Assembly: GCF_006770285.1 (NCBI RefSeq)
Contig: NZ_CP017195.1
Coordinates: 1,674,001-1,738,000, forward strand
Origin: Lactococcus paracarnosus
GTDB taxonomy: Bacteria; Bacillota; Bacilli; Lactobacillales; Streptococcaceae
Direction of reading: 5' to 3'
Length of the DNA stretch: 64,000 nucleotides
The notes under the pieces were generated by a model. It was not told the DNA's origin, ran no database searches, and worked only from the letters and a program-made list of their open reading frames with translations. Each line of letters opens with the position of its first letter. Position 1 is the first letter of the stretch. Positions 38,011-46,864 of this stretch are shown here, one piece after another. The position numbers were made by a program, and so were the translations under genes.

Positions 38011-38658
38011 CTAATTCAGAGCTGCACGTAATGTCGCAATATTTTCTTCAACGTTACCATCAAATATATATGATCCAGCAACAAATACATCAGCACCTGC
38101 ATCACGACAGGCAATAATTGTCTGGTTATCTACACCGCCGTCTACTTCAATCTCAAAATCTAAACCACGAAATTGTCTAATTTCTGATAATTCCCGTACT
38201 TTTTCAAGACACTCTGGTATAAATTTCTGTCCGCCAAATCCTGGATTTACAGTCATGACAAGTACCATGTCAACGATTTCAAGCACATGCTTGATACTTG
38301 AAATATCTGTACCTGGATTAATGACAACTGCGCTTCTTAGTCCTGCTGCATTTACTTTTTGAATGGCACCATGAATATGTCTGGTTGCTTCAACATGAAT
38401 ACTGAGACTATCTGCGCCAGCTTGTGCAAAACTTGCCACATATTTTTCTGGATTTTCGACCATGAGGTGACAATCTAAAAGACATTTCGTCACAGGACGA
38501 ATTGCCTTAACAACATCTGCACCAAAGCTAATATTTTCGACAAAATGTCCATCCATAATATCAATATGGAGATAGTCTGCTCCTGCTGCTTCGAGACGTC
38601 TAGCATCTCGCTCAAAATTTCCGAAATCTGCTGCTAATATTGACGGTGCTAGTTTCAT
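38011..38658 (-). CDS. rpe: Ribulose-phosphate 3-epimerase
   Basis: A 215-residue TIM barrel. [12 protein letters not shown] at the start, [10 protein letters not shown] (metal His and Asp), [12 protein letters not shown] and [10 protein letters not shown] are all family signatures. It interconverts ribulose and xylulose 5-phosphates. It overlaps the end of rsgA by four bases, a common Firmicute arrangement. Confidence 0.96.
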   Translation of the reverse strand: MKLAPSILAADFGNFERDARRLEAAGADYLHIDIMDGHFVENISFGADVVKAIRPVTKCLLDCHLMVENPEKYVASFAQAGADSLSIHVEATRHIHGAIQKVNAAGLRSAVVINPGTDISSIKHVLEIVDMVLVMTVNPGFGGQKFIPECLEKVRELSEIRQFRGLDFEIEVDGGVDNQTIIACRDAGADVFVAGSYIFDGNVEENIATLRAALN

Positions 38659-39551
38659 TTTTTCACAACTTTCTTATAGGTTTCTCGTCTACCCTCTATT
38701 TCCGATAAAAACAGCAAGTAATTATCATAGCGGGACTGCGCAATCTCTCCAGATGCTACTGCGGGTTTTACAGCACATTTAGGCTCATGTGCATGCGTAC
38801 ACTCTCGAAATTTACAACCGAATGAATAGCGTAATAATTCTGGAAAAGCTGCATTTAGGTCTGGCTGATTATCAATTTCATAATCTAAGGAAGAAAATCC
38901 TGGCGTATCTGCGATTAACCCCTCATGAATCGCAAACAATTCGACATGACGTGTCGTATGCTTCCCACGTCCAAGTTTGTCAGAAATTTCCTGCGTAGCT
39001 AGCGCCATCTCAGGTGCTATTTTATTTAATAATGTTGATTTCCCAACACCCGTCTGACCCATAAACACCGTAACTTGATTTGGAAAGGCAGCAACTATTT
39101 TTTCCCAGTCATTCATAAAAAAGGAATAGCCAATCGCTTCATATTCAGCCCGTACCTTTTCAAAATAGGTAAGATCGTCTACCAAGTCTAATTTTGACAA
39201 ATAAATCAATGGCTTTATTGCTTTGTTAGTTAACAAAACTAGAAAACGGTCTAGTAAATTTAAAGAGAAGGTTGGTTCAATTGCGGAGATGACAACAACA
39301 GCCTGATCAATGTTAGCTATTGGTGGTCTTACAAGTTCATTTTTACGTTCCTTTATTGCGAGAACATAGCCTTCTGATTGTTCTGCCACAGAAAAGTCAG
39401 CAAAATCACCAACGATTGGCTTTGTGCCTTTTTGTCTAAAATTTCCTCTTGCCCGTGTTTGATATACCGTGTTATCAGAGTCATCTTTAATGTAGTAAAA
39501 ACCACTCAATGATTTTAGTATTCTGCCAAATTTTACCATCGTCTTATCCAT
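38655..39551 (-). CDS. rsgA: Ribosome small subunit GTPase RsgA
   Basis: A 298-residue circularly permuted GTPase: OB fold (about 5-70), then G4 LSKLDL, G1 [12 protein letters not shown] (about 165-176), G3 DTPGF, and a C-terminal zinc site ([16 protein letters not shown]). It helps mature the 30S subunit. Start 39551 or the ATG four codons later (39539) are both possible; neither has a strong ribosome site. Confidence 0.95.
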   Translation of the reverse strand: MDKTMVKFGRILKSLSGFYYIKDDSDNTVYQTRARGNFRQKGTKPIVGDFADFSVAEQSEGYVLAIKERKNELVRPPIANIDQAVVVISAIEPTFSLNLLDRFLVLLTNKAIKPLIYLSKLDLVDDLTYFEKVRAEYEAIGYSFFMNDWEKIVAAFPNQVTVFMGQTGVGKSTLLNKIAPEMALATQEISDKLGRGKHTTRHVELFAIHEGLIADTPGFSSLDYEIDNQPDLNAAFPELLRYSFGCKFRECTHAHEPKCAVKPAVASGEIAQSRYDNYLLFLSEIEGRRETYKKVVKK

Positions 39552-39890
39552 ATCTAATTACTGACCCATCCACCTATCACTCAAAACAGATAGATTGATC
39601 AGATATGCCCATCGTTTGTCCTATATTATAATATTTTTATCACATCTTGTTATAGTAAGCCTATGTTTATAATTAAAGCAAACAATAGGTTAATACACCA
39701 ATTATACCATGTTTAGCCTGATATTTATGTATATCTACTATTAAATTTTCTTATAGTTAATATTTACCTTTTCGCAATTGAGGATGCCACTCTGATAACA
39801 CTAGCGACACACCCTTTTCATGCATTTAGACTTGCAAGTCATCTTGAAATATGTCACAATAAACTCATAATAAGAAAAGAGGTCTTACCT
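39552..39890. other. Intergenic region between divergent rsgA and the tautomerase gene
   Basis: No gene was seen. Plus strand: TTGAAA (39844-39849) and CATAAT (39866-39871), 16 bases apart, make a promoter for the tautomerase gene. Minus strand: TATAAT-like boxes about 100-160 bases before rsgA could serve that gene. The rest is AT-rich. Confidence 0.55.
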
Positions 39891-40079
39891 ATGCCATTTG
39901 TCCATGTTGATCTATTTGAAGGGCGTACTGCTGAGCAAAAAATTGCACTTGCTCATGATATTACACAAGCCGTTATCAAAAATACTGGGGCACCAAAGTC
40001 AGCTATTCATGTTTTTATAAATGACATGAAGGAAGGGACCTATTTCCCTCAAGGTGACATGAAAAAAATTAATGAATAA
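39891..40079 (+). CDS. 4-oxalocrotonate tautomerase family protein
   Basis: A 62-residue protein, the normal size for the family. The essential Pro follows the initiator Met (MPFVHVDLFEGR), becoming the N-terminal catalytic base after Met removal. Substrate unknown; these small enzymes isomerise keto-enol compounds. AGAGG precedes the start. It is a single-gene unit. Confidence 0.9.
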   Translation: MPFVHVDLFEGRTAEQKIALAHDITQAVIKNTGAPKSAIHVFINDMKEGTYFPQGDMKKINE

Positions 40080-40086
40080 CCATGGA

Positions 40087-40130
40087 AAATGAGATGACTG
40101 CTAACAGCTTAGCCTATATCTCGTTTTTTT
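40087..40130 (+). terminator. Terminator after the tautomerase gene
   Basis: AATGAGAT pairs with ATCTCGTT across a loop that itself contains GCTAA/TTAGC, followed by T residues. Confidence 0.6.
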
Positions 40131-40278
40131 ATTTCATCTTACTTTTACGCGAGATGACCGCTCAATGATAAGTGATGTTCATATTCGCTTACGTCCTATA
40201 GCCTTAACCGTACTTTAAAACTATCTTCGTCCCTACCTTTTATGCTATAATGAAAAAAACTTCCTAGAAAGGAATATC

Positions 40279-40992
40279 ATGCGTGTTCTCATCACCTCTG
40301 GTGGTACAACTGAAAAAATTGACAGTGTCCGTGGCATTACAAATTTCGCAACTGGTACACTAGGTAAACTACTAGCCGAACAATTTTTGGCAGCAAACCA
40401 TACTGTTATTTTGTTAGCTGGTCTAACAGCCCTCGTACCCGATGCCCATCCCAAACTTACCATCATACAAATTTCTGATGTTACAAGCTTAATTTCAAAC
40501 ATTACCAAATGGACACCACTATCAGATGTCTGCGTCCATACGATGGCTGTCTCAGACTATAAACCTGTCTATATGACCGACTTGGATACTGTCAAACAGA
40601 CACCTAATCTGACCGACTTGCTGAGCAAGCATAATCTTGAGCATAAAATTTCTTCTCAGCAAGACTATCAAGTCTTATTCTTAAAGAAAACGCCCAAGGT
40701 GATTGCGATGATAAAAGACTTAAACCCAACTATCATTTTAATTGGATTTAAGCTGATGGTTGACGTGCCTACTGAGCAGCTCATTCAGACAGCCAGACAA
40801 TCCTTGATGACAAATAAAGCGGACTATATATTAGCCAATGATTTAAATACAATTTCAGAAACGCAGCATTTGGGCTTACTGGTTAGTCAGCATGATATAA
40901 TGGAAGTACAAACAAAGCATGACATTGCTGCATTAATCGTTTCAAAAAGTGAGGAAACTTATGACAACTATCACGATTGCCGTAACCGGTAG
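40279..40992 (+). CDS. coaB: Phosphopantothenate-cysteine ligase CoaB
   Basis: A 237-residue separate CoaB, as in streptococci and lactococci where CoaB and CoaC are two proteins. SGGTTEKIDSVRGITNFATG at the start is the nucleotide-binding signature. It joins cysteine to 4'-phosphopantothenate in CoA synthesis. AGAAAGG precedes the start. coaC overlaps its end. Confidence 0.93.
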   Translation: MRVLITSGGTTEKIDSVRGITNFATGTLGKLLAEQFLAANHTVILLAGLTALVPDAHPKLTIIQISDVTSLISNITKWTPLSDVCVHTMAVSDYKPVYMTDLDTVKQTPNLTDLLSKHNLEHKISSQQDYQVLFLKKTPKVIAMIKDLNPTIILIGFKLMVDVPTEQLIQTARQSLMTNKADYILANDLNTISETQHLGLLVSQHDIMEVQTKHDIAALIVSKSEETYDNYHDCRNR

Positions 40993-41503
40993 TATATCAG
41001 CCTATAAAGCAGCGGATATCATTTCAGAGTTAGGAAAACTAGGTCACGATGTGACTGTCTTAATGACAGAAGCAGCACAGCAGTTCATCACGCCGCTAAC
41101 GCTTCAAGTCCTTTCAAAAAATCCTGTTCACACGAGCGTTATGGCTGAAGACCGTCCAGAAGTGGTCAATCATATTGACTTAGCTAAACAGACAGAGCTT
41201 TTTCTAGTTGCACCTGCTACTGCTGATACAATCGCACGGTTGGCGCAAGGCCGCGCAAATGATATCATTTCTGCAGTTGCACTCGCCCTGCCTAGTTCTG
41301 TAAAAAAAATGATTGCACCAGCTATGAACACAATGATGTATGACAATCTTTTGACACAAGCCAACATCAAAACGCTTGAAAAAGTTGGGTTCAAAGAAAT
41401 TGAACCAAGAGTGGCCCTACTTGCCTGTGGTGACTTAGGTAAAGGTGCCTTGGCAACGGTAGATGATATTATAAGTGCAGTGCAAGCCAATCTTCTTGAC
41501 TGA
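40961..41503 (+). CDS. coaC: Phosphopantothenoylcysteine decarboxylase CoaC
   Basis: A 180-residue flavoprotein: AVTGSISAYKAADI (FMN site, about 5-18), the HIDLAKQTELFLVAPATA region with the active His, and PAMNTMMY. It decarboxylates the CoaB product. GAGGAAACTT stands before ATG 40961, which is 32 bases inside coaB; the frame open from 40949 lacks a site. Confidence 0.93.
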   Translation: MTTITIAVTGSISAYKAADIISELGKLGHDVTVLMTEAAQQFITPLTLQVLSKNPVHTSVMAEDRPEVVNHIDLAKQTELFLVAPATADTIARLAQGRANDIISAVALALPSSVKKMIAPAMNTMMYDNLLTQANIKTLEKVGFKEIEPRVALLACGDLGKGALATVDDIISAVQANLLD

Positions 41504-41596
41504 GTGCTACTGACTTAGCTTCTCTCATATTCCCCCGTTACGCCTACCTATTATGAAAGGAATGAGTCTGTCATCTTGACCGGCTTAATCAATTAA

Positions 41597-42178
41597 ATGA
41601 CAAAACATAAGAATAAATCAAAAGCGTCTGACATTGCCATTCTAAGTATTTTTATTGCTATCATGGTAATTATCCACTTACTTTCAAGAGTTATTTATAG
41701 TTTCTGGCCATTTCCGATTCAACCAACTTTATTGCACATTCCAGTTATTATCGGTTCTATCGTTCTCGGTTGGCGTAAAGGTGCTTTTCTAGGCTTCATG
41801 ATGGGGATGATTTCATTTTTGAACTCGACACTTGCACCGATTCCGACCTCATTCCTCTTTTCTCCTTTTGTACCTAACGGTAATATCTGGTCACTTTTTA
41901 TCGCCTTTATCCCTCGGATCATCGTTGGTATCCTGCCATTTTTTATTTACAAACTTCTTAAAAATAGAGTCAGTGCCGGTCTTGCTGGTTTTACCAGTTC
42001 AGCTGTCAATACGATTTTAGTTCTCAGTTCAGCTTTTCTTTTCTTTAATCACCAGTTGAATATGACATTTAAAGCACTTATCGCAACGATTATCGCAACA
42101 AATTCAATCGTCGAAGCAGTTATCGCAACCGTCTTGTGTGCGAGTATTGTACCGATTTTAATCAAATTTCGAAGCTAA
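41597..42178 (+). CDS. panT: ECF transporter S component, probably pantothenate-specific (PanT-like)
   Basis: A 193-residue membrane protein with about six spans, typical of energy-coupling-factor substrate-binding subunits. It directly follows coaBC, and in streptococci the S component next to coaBC is the pantothenate transporter. The specificity is inferred from that linkage. No ribosome site of note is visible at the start. Confidence 0.75.
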   Translation: MTKHKNKSKASDIAILSIFIAIMVIIHLLSRVIYSFWPFPIQPTLLHIPVIIGSIVLGWRKGAFLGFMMGMISFLNSTLAPIPTSFLFSPFVPNGNIWSLFIAFIPRIIVGILPFFIYKLLKNRVSAGLAGFTSSAVNTILVLSSAFLFFNHQLNMTFKALIATIIATNSIVEAVIATVLCASIVPILIKFRS

Positions 42179-42263
42179 TCTCAGGTTAAAACGTGAAATC
42201 TACGGTTAATTCTGTTAGAATAGTCTTATAAATGAAAATGCTTACTTAACGAAAGGGGACTAC

Positions 42264-43967
42264 ATGTCTTATAAAGAAACGTATCAAAAATGGGCCGATT
42301 TTAAAGACCTTCCTGACTACCTAAAAAATGAGTTGACGGAAATGACTGAACAAACAAAAGAGGATGCTTTTTATACGTCACTTGAGTTTGGTACTGCTGG
42401 TCAACGTGGCTTAATTGGTGTCGGCACCAATCGAATGAATATCTTTACTGCCCGTCAAACAACAGAGGGTCTCGCACGTTTGATGGATGCTAAAGGTGAC
42501 AGTAAAAAACGTGGTGTTGCCATTGCTTATGATTCACGTCATTTTTCAAGAGAATTTGCTTTTGATGCTGCACGTGTCTTAGCACATCATGATATTCCAT
42601 CTTACGTATTTGAATCATTACGTCCAACACCCGAGTTATCCTTTGCTATTCGTGAGCTTGGTACCTTAACTGGTATCATGATTACTGCCTCTCATAATCC
42701 TGCACCTTATAATGGCTATAAAGTCTACGGTGAGGATGGTGGCCAAATGCCCCCTGAAGATGCAGATAAGTTAACTGATTACATCAAAGATATTGATGAT
42801 ATCTTCCATATTCCTATGGTGGATGAAACGAGTGAGTTGATCACAATCATCGGTGATGATATCGATAAAAAATATTTAGAAAATGTTAAATCAGTTACGA
42901 TCAATCAAGCCATTATTGATAACTATGGTAAAAACTTGAATATTGTTTTTACACCGCTACATGGGACAGGCGAAATGCTCGGGCGTAAAACATTAGCACA
43001 AGCTGGATTTGAGAGAATCGCAGTTGTAGAAGAGCAGGCCATTCCTGATGGTGATTTCCCAACTTTGAAATCACCAAATCCTGAGAGTCAAGCCGCATTT
43101 GAACTATCCGAAAAATTAGGTCACGAAGTCAATGCAGACATGCTAGTCGCAACTGACCCAGATGCTGATAGAATAGGTGTTGAAGTCCGTTTACCAGATG
43201 GTAGCTATCAACCACTAACAGGGAATCAAATCGGTGCTGTTTTAGCAAAATATATCCTTGAAGCACACAAACAAGCTGGTACGCTTCCTGAGAATGCCGC
43301 GATTGTCAAATCGATCGTCTCTACAGAATTGGTTACAGCCATTACCAAATCTTATGACGTCAAGATGATTAACGTGCTAACTGGTTTCAAATTTATTGCT
43401 GAGCAAATTCAATCATTTGAAGAAACAGGTTCCCAAACTTATATGATGGGATTTGAAGAATCATTCGGCTATTTGATCAAACCATTCGCACGTGATAAAG
43501 ACGCTATCCAAGCCCTCCTTTTAATCTGTGAAGTTGCAGCCTACTATAAATCACTTGATAAGACTTTATATGATGGCATTCAAGATATCTATGCTGAATA
43601 TGGTTACTATCTTGAAAATACGATTTCAGTCACACTCGAAGGGATTGATGGTGCCGCGCAAATTAAAGCTGTCATGGATAAATTCCGTGATAATCAACCG
43701 ACGCAATTTGATAATATTAAAGTTGTCTTAACAGAAGACTTTCTACACAATACAGCAACAACTGCCAATGGTCAGGTAGAGAACTTAACAACACCGCCAT
43801 CAAATGTCCTCAAATATCATCTTGAAGACGGGTCATGGCTGGCTGTTCGCCCATCTGGAACAGAACCCAAAATTAAGTTTTATCTAGCCGCAGTCGCTGA
43901 AACAAATCAAGCATCTGCTGATAAACTTAGCGCCTTTGCAACTGATATCAACAACTTTATCAAATAA
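42264..43967 (+). CDS. pgcA: Alpha-phosphoglucomutase (phosphomannomutase-type)
   Basis: A 567-residue phosphohexomutase. The phosphoserine loop TASHNPAPYNGYK is at about residues 141-153, metal loop DPDADRIG at about 301-308, sugar loop GFEESFGY, and the C-terminal RPSGTEPKIK phosphate site. It interconverts glucose 1- and 6-phosphate, feeding the glycogen and cell-wall pathways; the glycogen operon lies downstream in the window. AAAGGGG precedes the start. Lactococcal PgmH is of this type. Confidence 0.93.
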   Translation: MSYKETYQKWADFKDLPDYLKNELTEMTEQTKEDAFYTSLEFGTAGQRGLIGVGTNRMNIFTARQTTEGLARLMDAKGDSKKRGVAIAYDSRHFSREFAFDAARVLAHHDIPSYVFESLRPTPELSFAIRELGTLTGIMITASHNPAPYNGYKVYGEDGGQMPPEDADKLTDYIKDIDDIFHIPMVDETSELITIIGDDIDKKYLENVKSVTINQAIIDNYGKNLNIVFTPLHGTGEMLGRKTLAQAGFERIAVVEEQAIPDGDFPTLKSPNPESQAAFELSEKLGHEVNADMLVATDPDADRIGVEVRLPDGSYQPLTGNQIGAVLAKYILEAHKQAGTLPENAAIVKSIVSTELVTAITKSYDVKMINVLTGFKFIAEQIQSFEETGSQTYMMGFEESFGYLIKPFARDKDAIQALLLICEVAAYYKSLDKTLYDGIQDIYAEYGYYLENTISVTLEGIDGAAQIKAVMDKFRDNQPTQFDNIKVVLTEDFLHNTATTANGQVENLTTPPSNVLKYHLEDGSWLAVRPSGTEPKIKFYLAAVAETNQASADKLSAFATDINNFIK

Positions 43968-43993
43968 ATCATATGATGATAAGCGACAATCAT

Positions 43994-44041
43994 TAAAAAA
44001 AAGATCTCAGTCCTAGGACTTATTGAAAATCTTTTTTTTTT
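43994..44041 (+). terminator. Probable terminator after the phosphoglucomutase gene
   Basis: AAAAGAT pairs with ATCTTTT around AGTCCTAGGACT, itself self-complementary, followed by a long T run. Confidence 0.65.
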
Positions 44042-44213
44042 TATGGTAGAATAGGTTTATATATTTGGATTTTTCCAGAACCCTTACGATGTATTACATA
44101 TGCTATGCCTGATTTGAGACTTATTTTAGTCGATTGATAGCGAAATATGCTTTTTGTAAGGCTGCATCTGCTACTCCTTATTGAAAAACCCATTAGAAAT
44201 TAGGAAAATTTTT

Positions 44214-45146
44214 TTGAAGAAAATAACTAAACGACTCTTACTATCTGGTTTTATGCTAACAGCCTTATTATTTTTAACTGGCTGTGTCAAAACAAAAAAT
44301 GGCAAACCTACTGGAGATGGATTTGTCTACAACTTTCTTGTCAAACCGATGAGTGCTGCTGTTGAATTCTTTGCTCATAACTTAGGGTTCGGCTTTGGTA
44401 TTGCTATTATTTTGGTGACTGTCATCGTTCGCTTAGTCATCTTACCGCTTGGCCTTAATCAAGCTTATAAATCTAGCTACATGCAAGAAAAGATGCGGTA
44501 TTTAAAACCTGTTTTAGAGCCAATTCAAAACAAGCTAAAAAATGCTAAGACAAATGAAGAAAAAATGGCTGCTCAGTCTGAATTAATGGCTGCCCAAAAA
44601 GAAAATGGCGTCAATATGCTAAGTTCTATGGGCTGTTTACCACTTTTAATTCAAATGCCTTTTTTCTCAGCATTGTTCTATGCTGCACGCTATACGCAGG
44701 GTATCTCCACCGCTACTTTTCTCGGTATAGACCTTGGGAAATCAAGTATCGCTTTGACCATTATGGCCGGTATTTTCTACTTTATCCAGAGTTATCTATC
44801 AACAATAGGCATCGATGAAGAACAAAAGAAACAAATGAAGACCATGATGTACATGAGTCCTTTGATGATCATTTTCTTCTCATTTAGTTCACCTGCGGGT
44901 GTGACCCTCTACTGGGTTATCGGTGGTGTATTCGGTGTGATACAACAGTTGATTGTAACGTTCATGATCAAACCGCATTTGCGTGCCAAAATCGATCAAG
45001 AATTTAAAGACAATCCGCCGATTGTTAAAACAGCTGGTTTAAAAGATGTAACACCTAAAGATGTTGCCAAAGTCAAACAAGAATTTAACAGTGCAATTTC
45101 TACAGGAAATAAGAAAAAAAGAAATGCTGGCAAACAGCAGAAATAA
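44214..45146 (+). CDS. yidC: Membrane insertase YidC/Oxa1 (lipoprotein type)
   Basis: A 310-residue protein with lipobox LTGC (Cys at about 22), five membrane spans and a basic C-terminal tail. It inserts proteins into the membrane. I start at TTG 44214, six bases past AGGAAAA, which gives a normal signal (MKKITKRLLLSGF); the frame open from TTG 44181 adds a charged stretch with no ribosome site. Gram-positives usually have two paralogues; this may be either. Confidence 0.9.
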   Translation: MKKITKRLLLSGFMLTALLFLTGCVKTKNGKPTGDGFVYNFLVKPMSAAVEFFAHNLGFGFGIAIILVTVIVRLVILPLGLNQAYKSSYMQEKMRYLKPVLEPIQNKLKNAKTNEEKMAAQSELMAAQKENGVNMLSSMGCLPLLIQMPFFSALFYAARYTQGISTATFLGIDLGKSSIALTIMAGIFYFIQSYLSTIGIDEEQKKQMKTMMYMSPLMIIFFSFSSPAGVTLYWVIGGVFGVIQQLIVTFMIKPHLRAKIDQEFKDNPPIVKTAGLKDVTPKDVAKVKQEFNSAISTGNKKKRNAGKQQK

Positions 45147-45346
45147 ACAAATTAGACATGTCAATCCGTTGATATGTTTTTTTGTACTAACTATCTACCA
45201 GGCATGGCTTACAGACAAAACCCTTAACTTATTTAAAAGCGAACACTCTATTTTGATAATCCTCGATAGGTATGAGCAATTATCGCATCTACTGAAAGCC
45301 ATACACTAAGATGCTCGATTATTAGAATAATGAACTATTCTCCATA

Positions 45347-45359
45347 AAAACCGAACTAT
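45347..45359 (+). promoter_or_regulatory. PurBox upstream of bmpA
   Basis: AAAACCGAACTAT matches the lactococcal PurBox AWWWCCGAACWWT at every position. Its central G (45353) is about 76 bases before the start site predicted from the promoter at 45394-45422, the spacing known for PurR-activated promoters. Confidence 0.75.
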
Positions 45360-45393
45360 AGGATTGAAATATTAAAAGAAATCTCATTTTCAC

Positions 45394-45422
45394 TTGTTAA
45401 CAAATTCAAAGTAGGATAAAAT
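45394..45422 (+). promoter_or_regulatory. bmpA promoter
   Basis: TTGTTA (45394-45399) and TAAAAT (45417-45422), 17 bases apart, 51 bases before the bmpA start. The weak -35 fits an activated promoter. The rest of 45147-45393 holds only the PurBox and no gene. Confidence 0.75.
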
Positions 45423-45472
45423 GAGGTTAAAGCTATGGGTATAGCAAAAAATACATTTGGAGGCGTCTTTTA

Positions 45473-46525
45473 ATGAACAAGAAAGTTTTAGGTTTAGGGT
45501 TAGCTGCTATTGCAGTTTTATCACTTGCAGCATGTGGTAACCGTAACAAATCTGCATCAACTAGTGATGCAAAAACAGATCTTAAAGTAGCAATCATTAC
45601 AGACACAGGCGGCGTTGACGATAAATCATTCAACCAATCTGCCTGGGAAGGGTTACAAAGTTGGGGTAAATCAAAAGGCTTAACAAAAGACAATGGCTTT
45701 ACCTACTACCAATCAGCATCTGAATCAGATTATGCAACAAATCTGGACAGCGCTATCTCATCAGGCTACAAACTGGTTTATGGGATTGGCTTTGCACTAC
45801 ACGATGCTATCGCCGAATCAGCAAAGAATAATGAAGCAGTTAACTATGTCCTAATTGACGATGTCATTGACAACCAAAAAAATGTCTTCTCAGCAACATT
45901 TATGGATAATGAAGCAGCTTACCTAGCTGGTGTAGCTGCCGCTAAAACAACAAAAACAAATAAAGTTGGCTTTGTAGGTGGTATGGAAGGTGAAGTTATC
46001 AAACGCTTCGAAGTTGGCTTTAAAGCTGGTGTTGCTTCCGTTAATCCTGACATCAAAGTAGATGCACAATATGCTGGTTCGTTCTCAGATGCGGCTAAAG
46101 GTAAAACGATTGCGGCTGCACAATACAAATCAGGTGCAGATGTGGTCTTCCAAGCTGCTGGTGGTACTGGTGCTGGTGTCTTCTCAGAAGCTAAAGCTCT
46201 TAATGAAGGTAAAAACGAAGCTGATAAAGTTTGGGTATTAGGCGTTGACCGTGACCAAAAAGCTGAAGGTAACTACAAGTCTAAAGATGGTAAAGATGCA
46301 AACTTTGTCCTTGCATCAACCCTCAAAAAAGTTGGTCAAGTTGTTAAAACAGTCTCAGATCAAGCGGCAGATAAGAAATTCGAAGGTGGCAAACATGTCG
46401 CTTATGGTATCAAAGACGGATCAGTTGATTTGATCAATGATAACTTATCTGACAAAGCGGTTAAAGCTGTTGATGACGCACGTAAAGCAATCAAGTCTGG
46501 TGATGTTAAAGTCCCTGAAAAATAA
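45473..46525 (+). CDS. bmpA: Nucleoside-binding lipoprotein BmpA
   Basis: A 350-residue lipoprotein with lipobox LAAC (Cys21) and the BMP-family start TDTGGVDDKSFNQSAWEG (about residues 43-60). It captures nucleosides outside the membrane for the NupABC transporter encoded next. GGAGG precedes the start. The operon arrangement bmpA-nupABC is lactococcal. A terminator between it and nupA would make it more abundant than the rest. Confidence 0.92.
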   Translation: MNKKVLGLGLAAIAVLSLAACGNRNKSASTSDAKTDLKVAIITDTGGVDDKSFNQSAWEGLQSWGKSKGLTKDNGFTYYQSASESDYATNLDSAISSGYKLVYGIGFALHDAIAESAKNNEAVNYVLIDDVIDNQKNVFSATFMDNEAAYLAGVAAAKTTKTNKVGFVGGMEGEVIKRFEVGFKAGVASVNPDIKVDAQYAGSFSDAAKGKTIAAAQYKSGADVVFQAAGGTGAGVFSEAKALNEGKNEADKVWVLGVDRDQKAEGNYKSKDGKDANFVLASTLKKVGQVVKTVSDQAADKKFEGGKHVAYGIKDGSVDLINDNLSDKAVKAVDDARKAIKSGDVKVPEK

Positions 46526-46555
46526 ACTATGGTAAGTATTAGTTTAAAACATCGA

Positions 46556-46590
46556 CAAACCTACAAGACTTTGTAGGTTTGTTTTTTTTG
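46556..46590 (+). terminator. Terminator between bmpA and nupA
   Basis: CAAACCTACA pairs with TGTAGGTTTG around six bases, followed by eight T. Between here and the nupA promoter (46591-46819) I see no gene. Confidence 0.88.
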
Positions 46591-46819
46591 ATTAACAATC
46601 ACCAGATTATCTGCTAGATTGTCAATTTTTGACTGTCCGGTTCTCTATTTTAAAATACATAATCATGACATTTTTCTATAATCCAACTCATCATTCAATC
46701 AGTTTAAGCTTGTTATATAGCTAACTAGAGGATTATGGTAAATTAACACTTCGTTAGAAATGAAGTATGAAAAAAATCATGTTTTATTATTTAAAAGTAG
46801 TTTTTTAAGACTTGTTTTT

Positions 46820-46828
46820 TGGTATAAT
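46820..46828 (+). promoter_or_regulatory. Extended -10 box of nupA
   Basis: TGGTATAAT, with TATAAT at 46823-46828, 37 bases before the nupA start. No strong -35. Confidence 0.6.
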
Positions 46829-46864
46829 TAGTAAGACTAATAGAACACATAGAAAGCCCAGATT

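Noticed and set aside
45061..45309. 82-residue open frame overlapping the yidC end
   Set aside because: Most of its start lies inside yidC in another frame, and it has no ribosome site or recognisable content.
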